Shown here: one piece after another, positions 1-6,275 of the stretch
How the letters are laid out: each line of letters opens with the position of its first letter
How positions within the stretch are numbered: position 1 is the stretch's first letter
Program-made: the position numbers and the translations under genes
Source: Wenzhouxiangella sp.
GTDB taxonomy: Bacteria; Pseudomonadota; Gammaproteobacteria; Xanthomonadales; Wenzhouxiangellaceae
Length of the DNA stretch: 6,721 nucleotides
Assembly (NCBI GenBank): GCA_007116585.1
Contig: SKIE01000015.1
Span: forward strand, 1 to 6,721
Direction of reading: 5' to 3'
Notes under the pieces: generated by a model
Database searches by the model: none
The model's input: the letters and a program-made list of their open reading frames with translations, nothing else
Told to the model about the DNA's origin: nothing

Positions 1-1086
1 ATCCGGCGTGTCATGCGCGCCACCCTGCTCGCGTGACAGACGGATATTCAACCCCAGGTCATTGCGCGAATCGGCATTCTGCAGCGCCTCTTCTTCACTG
101 ATCTTGCCCTCCTCGAACAGCCGGAACAAGGACTGATCAAAGGTCTGCATGCCGTGCTGGGAACCTTCCTTCATCGCGTCCTTGATGCCGTGTACCTCGC
201 CTTTGAGAATCAGATCGGCAATGTAGGGCGTGCGCAGCAGCAGTTCGACGGCCGGCACCCGCTTGCCGTCCAGGCTGGGGATGAGGCGCTGGCTGATAAT
301 GCCCTGCAGGTGCAGCGACAGGTCAACAAACAGCTGCCGGTGCGCGGTTTCCGGAAAGAAGTTGATGATCCGGTCAAGCGTCTGGTTGGCATTGTTGGCG
401 TGCAGCGTGGACAGGCACAAATGGCCGGTCTCGGCGTAGGCCACCGCGTGCTGCATGGTGTCACGGTCGCGGATCTCACCAATCAGAATCACGTCCGGCG
501 CCTCACGCATCGCGTTTTTCAGCGCCACCTCGTAGCTTTTGGTATCCAGCCCGACTTCACGCTGATCAACGATGGCGCGTTTGTGCGGGTGGAGAAATTC
601 AATCGGATCCTCGATCGTCAGAATATGGCCGGAGCGCTGGCTGTTGCGGTGATCGATCATCGAGGCCAGGGTCGTGGATTTACCCGACCCGGTGGACCCC
701 ACCACCAGCAGCAGACCGCGCGGGAGCATGATCAGCTCGCGCAGCTTGGCCGGTAGATTCAGGTCCTCGATCGACGGAATTTCGCCCTTGATGTGGCGGA
801 TGACCATCGCCACCGAACCGCGCTGACGGAAAACGTTGACGCGGAAGCGGCCCACGCCCTCCAGCGCCAGGGCCAGGTTCATCTCCATCTCGCGCTCAAA
901 CTCAGTGCTTTGCTTGTCGTTCATCACCGAGTAGGCCAGCTGGCGGGTATCGGCCGCCGTCAAGCGCTGCTCGCCAAGAAAGCGGGTTTTACCTTCGATG
1001 TTGATGCCAACCGGTGAACCGGCGCTGAAAAAGAGATCCGAACCATCGTGCTTGACCATGGCCTGGAGGAATTTCTCTAGCGTCAC
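1..1086 (-). CDS. pilU: PilU, type IV pilus retraction ATPase (3' end cut by window edge)
   Basis: PilT/PilU-family hexameric motor ATPase, a cytoplasmic protein at the base of the type IV pilus. In characterised species PilU helps PilT depolymerise the pilus during twitching motility. The window holds 362 codons without a stop; Pseudomonas PilU is about 380 residues, so only a short C-terminal tail is missing. Seen in the translation: N-terminal PAS-like part (about 1-100), Walker A GSTGSGKST (130-138), Asp box ILTIEDPIEF (155-164), Walker B DVILIGEIRD (198-207) and His box GHLCLSTLHAN (221-231). PilU rather than PilT is supported by HKRAIVDQREVG (168-179), NNANQTLDRIINFFPE (231-246), ISQRLIP (264-270) and HGMQTFDQ (311-318). 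The start is GTG (1084-1086), chosen because GGGAG lies six bases before it and the family begins this way; an ATG nine codons later is less likely. It lies 78 bases after ygfX with no terminator between. pilT is not beside it. Confidence 0.92.
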   Translation of the reverse strand, partial: MTLEKFLQAMVKHDGSDLFFSAGSPVGINIEGKTRFLGEQRLTAADTRQLAYSVMNDKQSTEFEREMEMNLALALEGVGRFRVNVFRQRGSVAMVIRHIKGEIPSIEDLNLPAKLRELIMLPRGLLLVVGSTGSGKSTTLASMIDHRNSQRSGHILTIEDPIEFLHPHKRAIVDQREVGLDTKSYEVALKNAMREAPDVILIGEIRDRDTMQHAVAYAETGHLCLSTLHANNANQTLDRIINFFPETAHRQLFVDLSLHLQGIISQRLIPSLDGKRVPAVELLLRTPYIADLILKGEVHGIKDAMKEGSQHGMQTFDQSLFRLFEEGKISEEEALQNADSRNDLGLNIRLSREQGGAHDTPD

Positions 1087-1092
1087 AGAACG

Positions 1093-1100
1093 CTCCCTTT
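1093..1100 (-). promoter_or_regulatory. Ribosome binding site of pilU
   Basis: The minus strand reads AAAGGGAG, followed by six bases and then GTG. This is the best Shine-Dalgarno match near the 5' end of pilU. It decides the GTG start over the ATG nine codons downstream. Confidence 0.7.
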
Positions 1101-1164
1101 GAATGCAGAACCCACTCGCGAACAATACGCCCGCCCGCAGTTCGTCAGTGTATCACCGCGCGCC

Positions 1165-1566
1165 CTATTCACCGCTGTAGCGAAGAGTGACCGCCAGACG
1201 ACGGAACCCCTCAGGATCCAGCTGGGAACGAAATATCCCGACGCCACCGAGCCGATGAGAACGCCAGCCAATGAACCACGGGCTGACGAAGGGTGACTGC
1301 ACCGCGCTGGACCAGGTGCGCCCGCCGCGCTGCCACAGCACCCTGTCCGCCTCGAGTCGAAGTTTCAGATGCGGGCTGAGCAGACGCCTCGCGCTGTGCC
1401 CGGTGCCGGCAAGCACTGCCACGCTCAACGCGACGCGCCACCCGCCTCCAAGCCCGCTCGCCCAGACCGATGCGAGCGCGGCCAGTCCAAGCACAACGAT
1501 AATCAGGGCAACGCCCCTGGCCGGGCGCACCGCCCATTCATCGCTGACCGGCGTGATGACGGACAT
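1165..1566 (-). CDS. ygfX: YgfX-like inner-membrane protein (CptA family), partner of SdhE
   Basis: Small membrane protein of 133 residues, close to E. coli YgfX (about 135). Two hydrophobic segments are visible, about 19-39 and 43-56. A basic, Trp-containing C-terminal domain follows, with a SPWFIGWRS patch (95-103) and the pattern DPEGFRRLAVTLRY near the end (117-130), which resembles the DxxEWRDLRRML end of YgfX. Sequence similarity is otherwise low, so the call rests mainly on topology, length and position behind sdhE. In E. coli, YgfX (CptA) was reported as a toxin acting on FtsZ and MreB with YgfY (CptB, now SdhE) as antitoxin. SdhE is now known mainly as an FAD assembly factor, and the toxin role is uncertain. 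The ATG start overlaps the end of sdhE by 29 bases with no strong Shine-Dalgarno, which suggests coupling to sdhE translation. A GTG at codon 13 is an alternative start. Confidence 0.75.
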   Translation of the reverse strand: MSVITPVSDEWAVRPARGVALIIVVLGLAALASVWASGLGGGWRVALSVAVLAGTGHSARRLLSPHLKLRLEADRVLWQRGGRTWSSAVQSPFVSPWFIGWRSHRLGGVGIFRSQLDPEGFRRLAVTLRYSGE

Positions 1567-1795
1567 CGTCCACGATGCGATCCAGCGCTGGATCCTCCGG
1601 ACGGCTCCGACCTAGCAGCCAGTCCCACAACCGGTCGTCTTCCTGGCCCAGCAACAGGTCAAACGCCTGCTGCAGTTCAGCATCAGCCTCATGCCAGCGC
1701 GAGTCCAGCCAGGCACCCAGCAAGGCATCCAATTCCCGCATGCCGCGGCGGCAGCGCCAGCGCAGCGATCGCGGAATGTCGGCTGCCCCGGACAA
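1538..1795 (-). CDS. sdhE: SdhE, FAD assembly factor for SdhA (SDHAF2 / DUF339 family)
   Basis: Soluble five-helix protein that promotes covalent attachment of FAD to SdhA. It is 85 residues long (E. coli SdhE is 88). The diagnostic RGxxE motif is RGMRE at 17-21, followed by LD, inside RCRRGMRELD. The rest is helical and acidic, with QQAFDLLLGQEDDRLWDWL at 42-60 as in the family. The start must be the TTG at 1793-1795. The frame is closed by the TAG of sdhB only two codons upstream, and the first in-frame ATG (residue 19) would remove Arg17 and Gly18 of the motif. No good Shine-Dalgarno precedes it; the AGGG overlapping the sdhB stop is too close. Expression probably depends on ribosomes finishing sdhB. 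Its position after sdhB fits its role on the SdhA subunit of the same operon. Confidence 0.9.
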   Translation of the reverse strand: MSGAADIPRSLRWRCRRGMRELDALLGAWLDSRWHEADAELQQAFDLLLGQEDDRLWDWLLGRSRPEDPALDRIVDDVRHHAGQR

Positions 1796-1798
1796 ACC

Positions 1799-2584
1799 CT
1801 ACAGGCTGCGGCGAGCCAGCATCATTTTCTTGATTTCGGCAATCGCCTTGGCCGGATTGAGCCCCTTGGGGCAGGTCTTGGCGCAGTTCATGATGGTGTG
1901 GCAACGATACAGGCGGAACGGATCTTCCAGATCGTCCAGCCGCTCGCCGGTCGCTTCGTCACGGGAGTCCACCAGCCAGCGATAGGCCTGCAGCAGAATC
2001 GCCGGGCCCAGGTAGCGATCTCCGTTCCACCAGTAGCTCGGGCAGGACGTGGAGCAGCACGCGCACAGGATGCATTCATAGAGCCCATCGATGTGCTTGC
2101 GGTCCTCCGGTGACTGCAGGCGCTCCTTGTCGGGTGGTGCCGGGCTCTGGGTACGGATCCACGGCTTGATCGATGCGTACTGGGCGTAGAAATGAGTCAG
2201 ATCCGGCACCAGGTCCTTGATGACCGGCATGTGCGGCAGCGGATAGATCTTGACGTCGCCCTTGATGTCATCGATAGCCTGGGTGCAGGCGAGCGTGTTG
2301 ATGCCGTCGATATTGAACGCGCAAGAGCCACAGATCCCTTCGCGGCAGGAGCGCCGGAAGGTCAGCGTCGGATCGATCTCGTTTTTGATCTTCAGGACCG
2401 CGTCGAGCACCATCGGCCCGCACTGGTCCAGGTCCAGCTCGTAGGAGTCGATGCGCGGGTTCTCGCCGCTGTCCGGATCCCAACGGTAAATCCGGAAGGT
2501 ACGCACGTTGGTCGCGCCATCCGGCGCCGGAAAATGCTGGCCCTTGCGGATGCGCGAGTTTTTCGGAAGTCGGAATTCAGCCAT
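1799..2584 (-). CDS. sdhB: Succinate dehydrogenase iron-sulfur subunit SdhB
   Basis: Electron-transfer subunit of complex II, carrying electrons from the SdhA flavin to ubiquinone at the membrane. It is 261 residues, the usual length for the mitochondrial-like form. The N-terminal ferredoxin domain binds [2Fe-2S] through C80, C85, C88 and C100 (CREGICGSC). The C-terminal domain holds [4Fe-4S] ligands C171, C174, C177 and C238 and [3Fe-4S] ligands C181, C228 and C234 ([11 protein letters not shown] and [14 protein letters not shown]). Residues aligning with the E. coli quinone pocket are present: P182, W186, H229 and I231. No key residue is missing. The ATG at 2584 lies 45 bases after the sdhA stop, the widest gap among the four structural genes, with only a weak GGAC/AGAA ribosome site. 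The TAG stop is two codons upstream of, and in frame with, the sdhE start. Confidence 0.98.
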   Translation of the reverse strand: MAEFRLPKNSRIRKGQHFPAPDGATNVRTFRIYRWDPDSGENPRIDSYELDLDQCGPMVLDAVLKIKNEIDPTLTFRRSCREGICGSCAFNIDGINTLACTQAIDDIKGDVKIYPLPHMPVIKDLVPDLTHFYAQYASIKPWIRTQSPAPPDKERLQSPEDRKHIDGLYECILCACCSTSCPSYWWNGDRYLGPAILLQAYRWLVDSRDEATGERLDDLEDPFRLYRCHTIMNCAKTCPKGLNPAKAIAEIKKMMLARRSL

Positions 2585-2629
2585 ATTTTCTGGTCCGTCG
2601 CTGTGTCGCTCTAACGGGTGCTGTCGTGA

Positions 2630-4420
2630 TCAGTAGGTTCGGGCCTTGGCCGGGAACACGTCGACCTCATCGGTCTGGGTGTACATGTGCACCGGCCGGT
2701 AATCGATGCTGACCTTGCCGGCCTCATCCATCCAGGTTAGCGTATGTTTCATCCAATCGTCGTCGTCCCGGTCGGGAAAATCCTCGCGCGCGTGCGCTCC
2801 ACGGCTTTCCTTGCGGTTCTCGGCCGACACCATGGTCGTGACCGCGTTGCCGATGAGGTTGCGCAACTCCAGCGTTTCGACCAGGTCGGAATTCCAGATC
2901 ATGGAGCGGTCGCTGACCTGCACCTGATCGAATGCCGAACGCACCTCGGCGATGCGCTCGCAGCCCTTGCTCAGCGTCTCTCCGGTGCGAAACACCGCCG
3001 CATCCTCCTGCATGACCTGCTGCATGCGATCACGAATCGAAGCGGTGCCTTCGCTGCCCGAGGCATGCCGGAGGCGGTCGAACTCACCGATGAGATCGTC
3101 GACCCGCTCGCGCGAGATGGTCTTGTGCGACTGGCCCGGCTTGATCGTCTCGCCGCAGCGCTTGGCCACTGCGCGGCCGAACACGATCAGGTCCAGCAAC
3201 GAGTTGGACCCGAGCCGGTTGGCGCCATGGACCGACACGCAAGCGGCCTCGCCAATGGAGTACAGGCCCGGAACCACTGCGTCCGGATCGCCATCCTTGA
3301 GCGTCACCACCTCGCCGTGGTAATTGGTCGGAATGCCGCCCATGTTGTAGTGAACCGTGGGCAGGACCGGAATCGGCTCACGGGTTACGTCAACACCGGC
3401 AAAGATCTTGGCCGTCTCGGCGATCCCGGGCAAGCGCTCGTGGATCACGTCGCCGCCGAGGTGCTGGAGATTGAGGTGAATATGGTCGTTCTTGTCGCCG
3501 ACGCCGCGACCTTCGCGGATTTCAATCGTCATGGAGCGAGAGACCACGTCGCGAGAGGCCAGGTCCTTTGCGTTGGGCGCGTAGCGCTCCATGAAGCGCT
3601 CGCCTTCGGAATTGGTCAGATAGCCGCCCTCGCCGCGAACACCCTCGGTAATCAGGCAACCGGCGCCGTAGACCCCGGTCGGGTGGAACTGCACAAACTC
3701 CATGTCCTGCAGCGGCAGACCGGCGCGCAAGACCATGCCGTTGCCGTCGCCGGTGCAGGTATGCGCGGACGTGGCCGAAAAGTAGGCCCGTCCATATCCG
3801 CCGGTGGCCAGGATCACGGCATGGGCGCGGAATTCGTGCAGCGTGCCCGAGGCCAGATCCCAGGCCAGACAGCCGCGACAGGCACCGTCGTCGTCCATCA
3901 GCAGGTCGAGCGCGAAGTACTCGATGAAGAACTGGGCATCATGCTTCAGCGCCTGCTGGTACAGGGTATGCAGGATGGCATGCCCGGTCCGGTCGGCCGC
4001 CGCGCAGGTGCGCTGTGCCGTGCCTTCGCCGAAGCGCGTGGTCATGCCGCCGAAGGGCCGCTGGTAAATCTTGCCGTCTTCGGTACGGGAAAACGGCACG
4101 CCGAAATGTTCGAGTTCAATGACCGAGGGGATAGCCTCGCGACACATGTACTCGATGGCATCCTGATCACCCAGCCAGTCCGACCCCTTGATGGTGTCGT
4201 ACATGTGCCAGCGCCAGTCGTCCTCGCCCATGTTGCCGAGCGCAGCACTCATGCCGCCCTGCGCGGCCACCGTATGCGAGCGGGTCGGAAAGACCTTGCT
4301 GATGCAGGCCGTGGTCAGCCCGGTCGCCGCCAGTCCCATGGTGGCTCTCAAGCCGGCACCGCCGGCGCCGATAACCAGCACGTCGTATTCGTGCTTTGTA
4401 ATGTCGTATGCGGTAGTCAA
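2630..4420 (-). CDS. sdhA: Succinate dehydrogenase flavoprotein subunit SdhA
   Basis: Catalytic subunit of complex II. It oxidises succinate to fumarate in the TCA cycle with covalently bound FAD, on the cytoplasmic side of the inner membrane. It is 596 residues from the chosen start. Seen: dinucleotide-binding GAGGAG at 18-23; flavinylation motif [11 protein letters not shown] with His49 as the expected covalent FAD site; HPTG with His246; Arg290 in [17 protein letters not shown] with His357; GANRLGSNS with Arg402. These align with the E. coli substrate and catalytic residues H242, R286, H354 and R399. The C-terminal capping and helical region is complete. The start is TTG (4418-4420), giving [13 protein letters not shown], as in relatives. 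A GGAGG lies five bases before it, and a TTG four codons further upstream would bury that site. It begins one base after the sdhD stop, so it is probably translated by coupling. Confidence 0.97.
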   Translation of the reverse strand: MTTAYDITKHEYDVLVIGAGGAGLRATMGLAATGLTTACISKVFPTRSHTVAAQGGMSAALGNMGEDDWRWHMYDTIKGSDWLGDQDAIEYMCREAIPSVIELEHFGVPFSRTEDGKIYQRPFGGMTTRFGEGTAQRTCAAADRTGHAILHTLYQQALKHDAQFFIEYFALDLLMDDDGACRGCLAWDLASGTLHEFRAHAVILATGGYGRAYFSATSAHTCTGDGNGMVLRAGLPLQDMEFVQFHPTGVYGAGCLITEGVRGEGGYLTNSEGERFMERYAPNAKDLASRDVVSRSMTIEIREGRGVGDKNDHIHLNLQHLGGDVIHERLPGIAETAKIFAGVDVTREPIPVLPTVHYNMGGIPTNYHGEVVTLKDGDPDAVVPGLYSIGEAACVSVHGANRLGSNSLLDLIVFGRAVAKRCGETIKPGQSHKTISRERVDDLIGEFDRLRHASGSEGTASIRDRMQQVMQEDAAVFRTGETLSKGCERIAEVRSAFDQVQVSDRSMIWNSDLVETLELRNLIGNAVTTMVSAENRKESRGAHAREDFPDRDDDDWMKHTLTWMDEAGKVSIDYRPVHMYTQTDEVDVFPAKARTY

Positions 4421-4421
4421 C

Positions 4422-4802
4422 TCAGCCTCCAAAAGCCACCGTCAGGATGGCCAGCACCGCCACAAGGCCGCCCACAATGGCAGCGACCTTGACCAGTAAT
4501 TGCAGAGCCACTTCGGCCACGCGCTGATGCACGTAGTCTTCGATCACCACCTGCAGTCCCAAGCGCGCGTGGTAGAACGATGTCACCACAAACAGAACCG
4601 CCATGGCGGCGTTGAAAGGCCGGCCCAGCCAGACAACGGCCTCGGCGTGACTGGCGCCGGTCAAAGCAGCCAGGGCGATGACGAGCCAGGCAGTCAGGCC
4701 GATCAGCAGGATTGCGCTGAAGCGCTGCGCCCACCAATGGCCGACGCCATCGCCAGCCGCACCGTGGTTGTGCGCGTTCGCCAGTGGATTTCTCAAGTTC
4801 AT
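4422..4802 (-). CDS. sdhD: Succinate dehydrogenase membrane anchor subunit SdhD
   Basis: Second membrane anchor of complex II, which with SdhC holds heme b and forms the quinone site. It is 126 residues with three predicted membrane helices, about 27-48, 62-85 and 97-122. The family signature near the second helix is [15 protein letters not shown] (77-91): His78 corresponds to the E. coli SdhD heme ligand H71, and Asp89-Tyr90 to the D-Y pair whose Tyr83 contacts quinone in E. coli. The N-terminal WWAQRFSAI (23-31) also fits the family. The start is the ATG of an ATGA overlap with the sdhC stop, preceded by a G-rich ribosome site (six G, at 4810-4815, seven bases upstream). A longer in-frame extension overlapping sdhC has no family similarity. 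The last two Gly codons contain the ribosome binding site of sdhA. Confidence 0.93.
   Translation of the reverse strand: MNLRNPLANAHNHGAAGDGVGHWWAQRFSAILLIGLTAWLVIALAALTGASHAEAVVWLGRPFNAAMAVLFVVTSFYHARLGLQVVIEDYVHQRVAEVALQLLVKVAAIVGGLVAVLAILTVAFGG
4426..4430 (-). promoter_or_regulatory. Ribosome binding site of sdhA inside the end of sdhD
   Basis: The minus strand reads GGAGG, then CTGAG, then TTG. The site is built from the two final glycine codons (GGA GGC) of sdhD, and the sdhD stop TGA lies between it and the sdhA start. This perfect Shine-Dalgarno core at five-base spacing fixes the TTG at 4418-4420 as the sdhA start. Confidence 0.8.
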
Positions 4803-5176
4803 AGCCACACCCCCCAGGCAATAGCCGTCAGCAAAAAAGCAAGACCAACCACGGTCCAACCGGACGCGTAGGCACCGCGCAAGTCCAGCAACCAGCCGGC
4901 GTCCCAGCACAGGTGGCGAATCCCGTTGAGCAGGTGGTAGAACAGCGCCACTGTCCAGGCAAGGAGCAGGATCAGGACGGGGGTCGCCGATAACAGTCCC
5001 GTGACTTGCTCGAAACTTGCCGGGCCGGCGGCCAGGGCCAGCACCCAGGCTACCACCAGCGCCAGGCCCAGGCTCAGCACGACTCCGGTGATGCGGTGCG
5101 TGATGGACAGCACCGAAGTCAGTTGCGGACGATAAATCTGCAGATGGGGAGAGAGCGGTCGATGGTCAGTCGCCAT
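4799..5176 (-). CDS. sdhC: Succinate dehydrogenase cytochrome b556 subunit SdhC
   Basis: First membrane anchor of complex II, contributing a heme b ligand and much of the ubiquinone pocket. It is 125 residues with three hydrophobic segments (about 28-50, 62-86 and 105-125). The N-terminal signature RPLSPHLQIYRPQLTSVLSI (6-25) followed by THRITG is that of the mitochondrial-like SdhC family. Ser24 and Arg28 align with quinone-site residues S27 and R31 of E. coli SdhC. YHLLNGIRHLCWD (80-92) contains His81, which aligns with heme ligand H84, and Asp92, which aligns with D95. The ATG start at 5176 is supported by AGGA nine bases upstream and by the family N terminus; an upstream in-frame extension crosses the preceding gene and shows no similarity. 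It lies 38 bases after the SDHAF4-like gene and overlaps sdhD by ATGA. Confidence 0.95.
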   Translation of the reverse strand: MATDHRPLSPHLQIYRPQLTSVLSITHRITGVVLSLGLALVVAWVLALAAGPASFEQVTGLLSATPVLILLLAWTVALFYHLLNGIRHLCWDAGWLLDLRGAYASGWTVVGLAFLLTAIAWGVWL

Positions 5177-5185
5177 GGCGTTTTG

Positions 5186-5189
5186 TCCT
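5186..5189 (-). promoter_or_regulatory. Ribosome binding site of sdhC
   Basis: The minus strand reads AGGA, nine bases before the sdhC ATG. It supports this internal ATG over the in-frame upstream extension. No convincing promoter is seen in the 38-base gap, so sdhC is probably expressed from the promoter upstream of the preceding small gene. Confidence 0.55.
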
Positions 5190-5214
5190 AAATATGATGT
5201 CGAATCAGGCAGGG

Positions 5215-5382
5215 TCAGAAATCGATGCAGCGCCCGTTCTTTTCCCAATCGCCGTAGCGGGTGGGATCAAGCCCTTCGCGGCGGCCGCCAATTTCCCGGG
5301 GCGTCCGGGCCTTGGCCGTCTCTTCCTCTGGGAGTGGATCGCTGTCGGGCTGCTGTGAGCTGCTGTCGGTCTTTTCGCTCAT
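5215..5382 (-). CDS. sdhAF4: SDHAF4-like succinate dehydrogenase assembly factor (DUF1674)
   Basis: Small soluble protein of 55 residues. The N-terminal half (1-26) is polar, acidic and probably disordered. The C-terminal half carries the family signature: PREIGGRREGLDPTRYGDW (28-46) followed by EKNGRCIDF, ending exactly at the conserved Asp-Phe C terminus. In mitochondria, SDHAF4 binds flavinylated SdhA before it joins SdhB and limits oxidant production. A similar role here is inferred from the motif and from its position as first gene of the sdh operon, 38 bases before sdhC. The ATG at 5380-5382 is the only reasonable start. The nearest Shine-Dalgarno-like sequence, CGGAG, lies 13 bases upstream, which is too far to be convincing, and a promoter -10 box lies between the two. 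Confidence 0.92.
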   Translation of the reverse strand: MSEKTDSSSQQPDSDPLPEEETAKARTPREIGGRREGLDPTRYGDWEKNGRCIDF

Positions 5383-5389
5383 GGGTAGA

Positions 5390-5417
5390 ATTGTACTCCG
5401 TATTCAAACTTGATCAA
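5390..5417 (-). promoter_or_regulatory. Predicted sigma-70-type promoter of the sdh operon
   Basis: The minus strand has TTGATC (-35, 5412-5417), a 16-base spacer, and TACAAT (-10, 5390-5395), matching the consensus at four of six and five of six bases. The -10 box ends seven bases before the ATG of the SDHAF4-like gene, so the expected transcript start falls at or within about two bases of that ATG. The -35 box includes part of the 8-base palindrome TTGATCAA (5410-5417). The element fills the 41-base gap to the divergent ygfZ. It was read by eye and not tested. Confidence 0.45.
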
Positions 5418-5423
5418 TCACGC

Positions 5424-6233
5424 ATGTCAGCCTGGAAATCACTCGATCACTTGTCGGGCATCGCATTGCGCGGCCCCGATGCCGCCGCCTTCGCTCATGC
5501 CCAGTTCACGACCGGTTTCGAGCCGGCGCCGCCTGAGGGCTGGCGCCTGTCGGCCTGGTGTAATCCCAAGGGGCGCGTGCTGAGCGTCATTCTCGCGCGC
5601 GTCCATGAACAGGGTGTCGACCTGGTCGTGCCGGCCGTCCAGGGCCCGAACCTGATCAGGCAGCTGGGCATGTACGCGATCGGGCGCAAGGTGGTCATCA
5701 CCGAAGTCGCGAATGTAGAAGGTTGCGTCAGCGCACAAGCTGAACCCGGGTTGGTGCTGAGGCTGGACCCCGACCGTGCACTGCGACTGGTGGATGATCC
5801 GTCAGTAGATCTGGCCGCCGCCCCGGGGTTCGTGCTGCGCTGGCGCCGGCGCGATCTGACCGTCGGCCTGCCCTGGCTGGGCTCGGAAAACAGCGGCCAG
5901 TTCCTGCCGCAGTCGCTGGGTCTGGAGGAGCGCGACGGCCTGAGCTACACCAAGGGATGCTATCCGGGCCAGGAGGTGGTCGCACGGGTACACTATCTTG
6001 GCAAAGCCAAGGAACGGTTGTCCGGGTTCCGACTGCAGGGGAGCGCGGTGTGCAAGGGCCAGCAACTGCTCGCCGGCCCTGACCAGGTCATCGGTACCGT
6101 ACTCGACGACCTCTCCGCCGACGACGAGACCATCGGCCTGGCCGTCGTTCGGGCCGGCACCAGCGCCGGCGCCGAAGTCCGCTGCCTTGAAAGCACCGGG
6201 GTCTTGTGTGATCCCGAGCAACTGGCCAGCTGA
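5424..6233 (+). CDS. ygfZ: YgfZ/GcvT-domain folate-binding protein supporting iron-sulfur enzymes
   Basis: Member of the YgfZ (COG0354) branch of the GcvT fold. E. coli YgfZ binds tetrahydrofolate and is needed for full activity of certain iron-sulfur enzymes such as MiaB. The human homologue IBA57 acts in mitochondrial [4Fe-4S] maturation. It is 269 residues, shorter than E. coli YgfZ (326) but within the family range. The diagnostic motif K-G-C-Y-x-G-Q-E is KGCYPGQE at 177-184, with the conserved Cys179, followed by VVARVHYLGKAKERL. The N-terminal folate-fold part shows WCNPKGRVLS at 45-54. The ATG at 5424 begins MSAWKSLDHLSGIALRG, as expected. There is no clear ribosome site, and the frame stays open upstream into the divergent gene without family similarity. 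It is transcribed away from the sdh operon and lies 42 bases before purB, with which it may form an operon. Confidence 0.93.
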   Translation: MSAWKSLDHLSGIALRGPDAAAFAHAQFTTGFEPAPPEGWRLSAWCNPKGRVLSVILARVHEQGVDLVVPAVQGPNLIRQLGMYAIGRKVVITEVANVEGCVSAQAEPGLVLRLDPDRALRLVDDPSVDLAAAPGFVLRWRRRDLTVGLPWLGSENSGQFLPQSLGLEERDGLSYTKGCYPGQEVVARVHYLGKAKERLSGFRLQGSAVCKGQQLLAGPDQVIGTVLDDLSADDETIGLAVVRAGTSAGAEVRCLESTGVLCDPEQLAS

Positions 6234-6275
6234 TCCGCCGCTGCACTCAAACCCGCCACCGGGACTCATTACCTC

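Noticed and set aside
154..756. Open frame of 200 codons on the plus strand near the left edge.
   Set aside because: It is antisense to pilU, whose Walker A, Walker B, Asp and His boxes are all in the minus-strand frame. The antisense product shows no domain.
1087..1164. Possible terminator or promoter between ygfX and pilU.
   Set aside because: I see no stem followed by a T-run on the minus strand. The best promoter-like pair (CTGACG and TATTGT) has a 15-base spacer and poor matches.
2744..4492. Open frame of 582 codons on the plus strand, antisense to sdhA and the end of sdhD.
   Set aside because: It mirrors sdhA, whose G/C-biased third positions remove stops from the opposite strand. The product is rich in Ala, Arg, His, Gln and Asp with no recognisable domain, and sdhA is certain.
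4803..4910. Upstream in-frame extension of sdhD by 36 residues.
   Set aside because: It lies inside sdhC in another frame and has Cys/Arg-rich content without family similarity. The ATG at 4802 in the ATGA overlap gives the normal SdhD length.
5386..5391. TAGAAT on the plus strand as a -10 box for ygfZ.
   Set aside because: The hexamer is good, but the sequence 17 bases upstream (CTGTCG) matches -35 at only three of six positions and there is no extended -10. It may contribute but cannot be called.
5410..5417. TTGATCAA as an FNR-type site.
   Set aside because: FNR half-sites are TTGAT and ATCAA separated by four bases. Here the two halves are fused with no spacer, so it does not fit.
5175..5423. 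Upstream in-frame extension of ygfZ by 83 residues.
   Set aside because: It runs antisense through the SDHAF4-like gene and shows no YgfZ similarity. The ATG at 5424 gives the expected N terminus.
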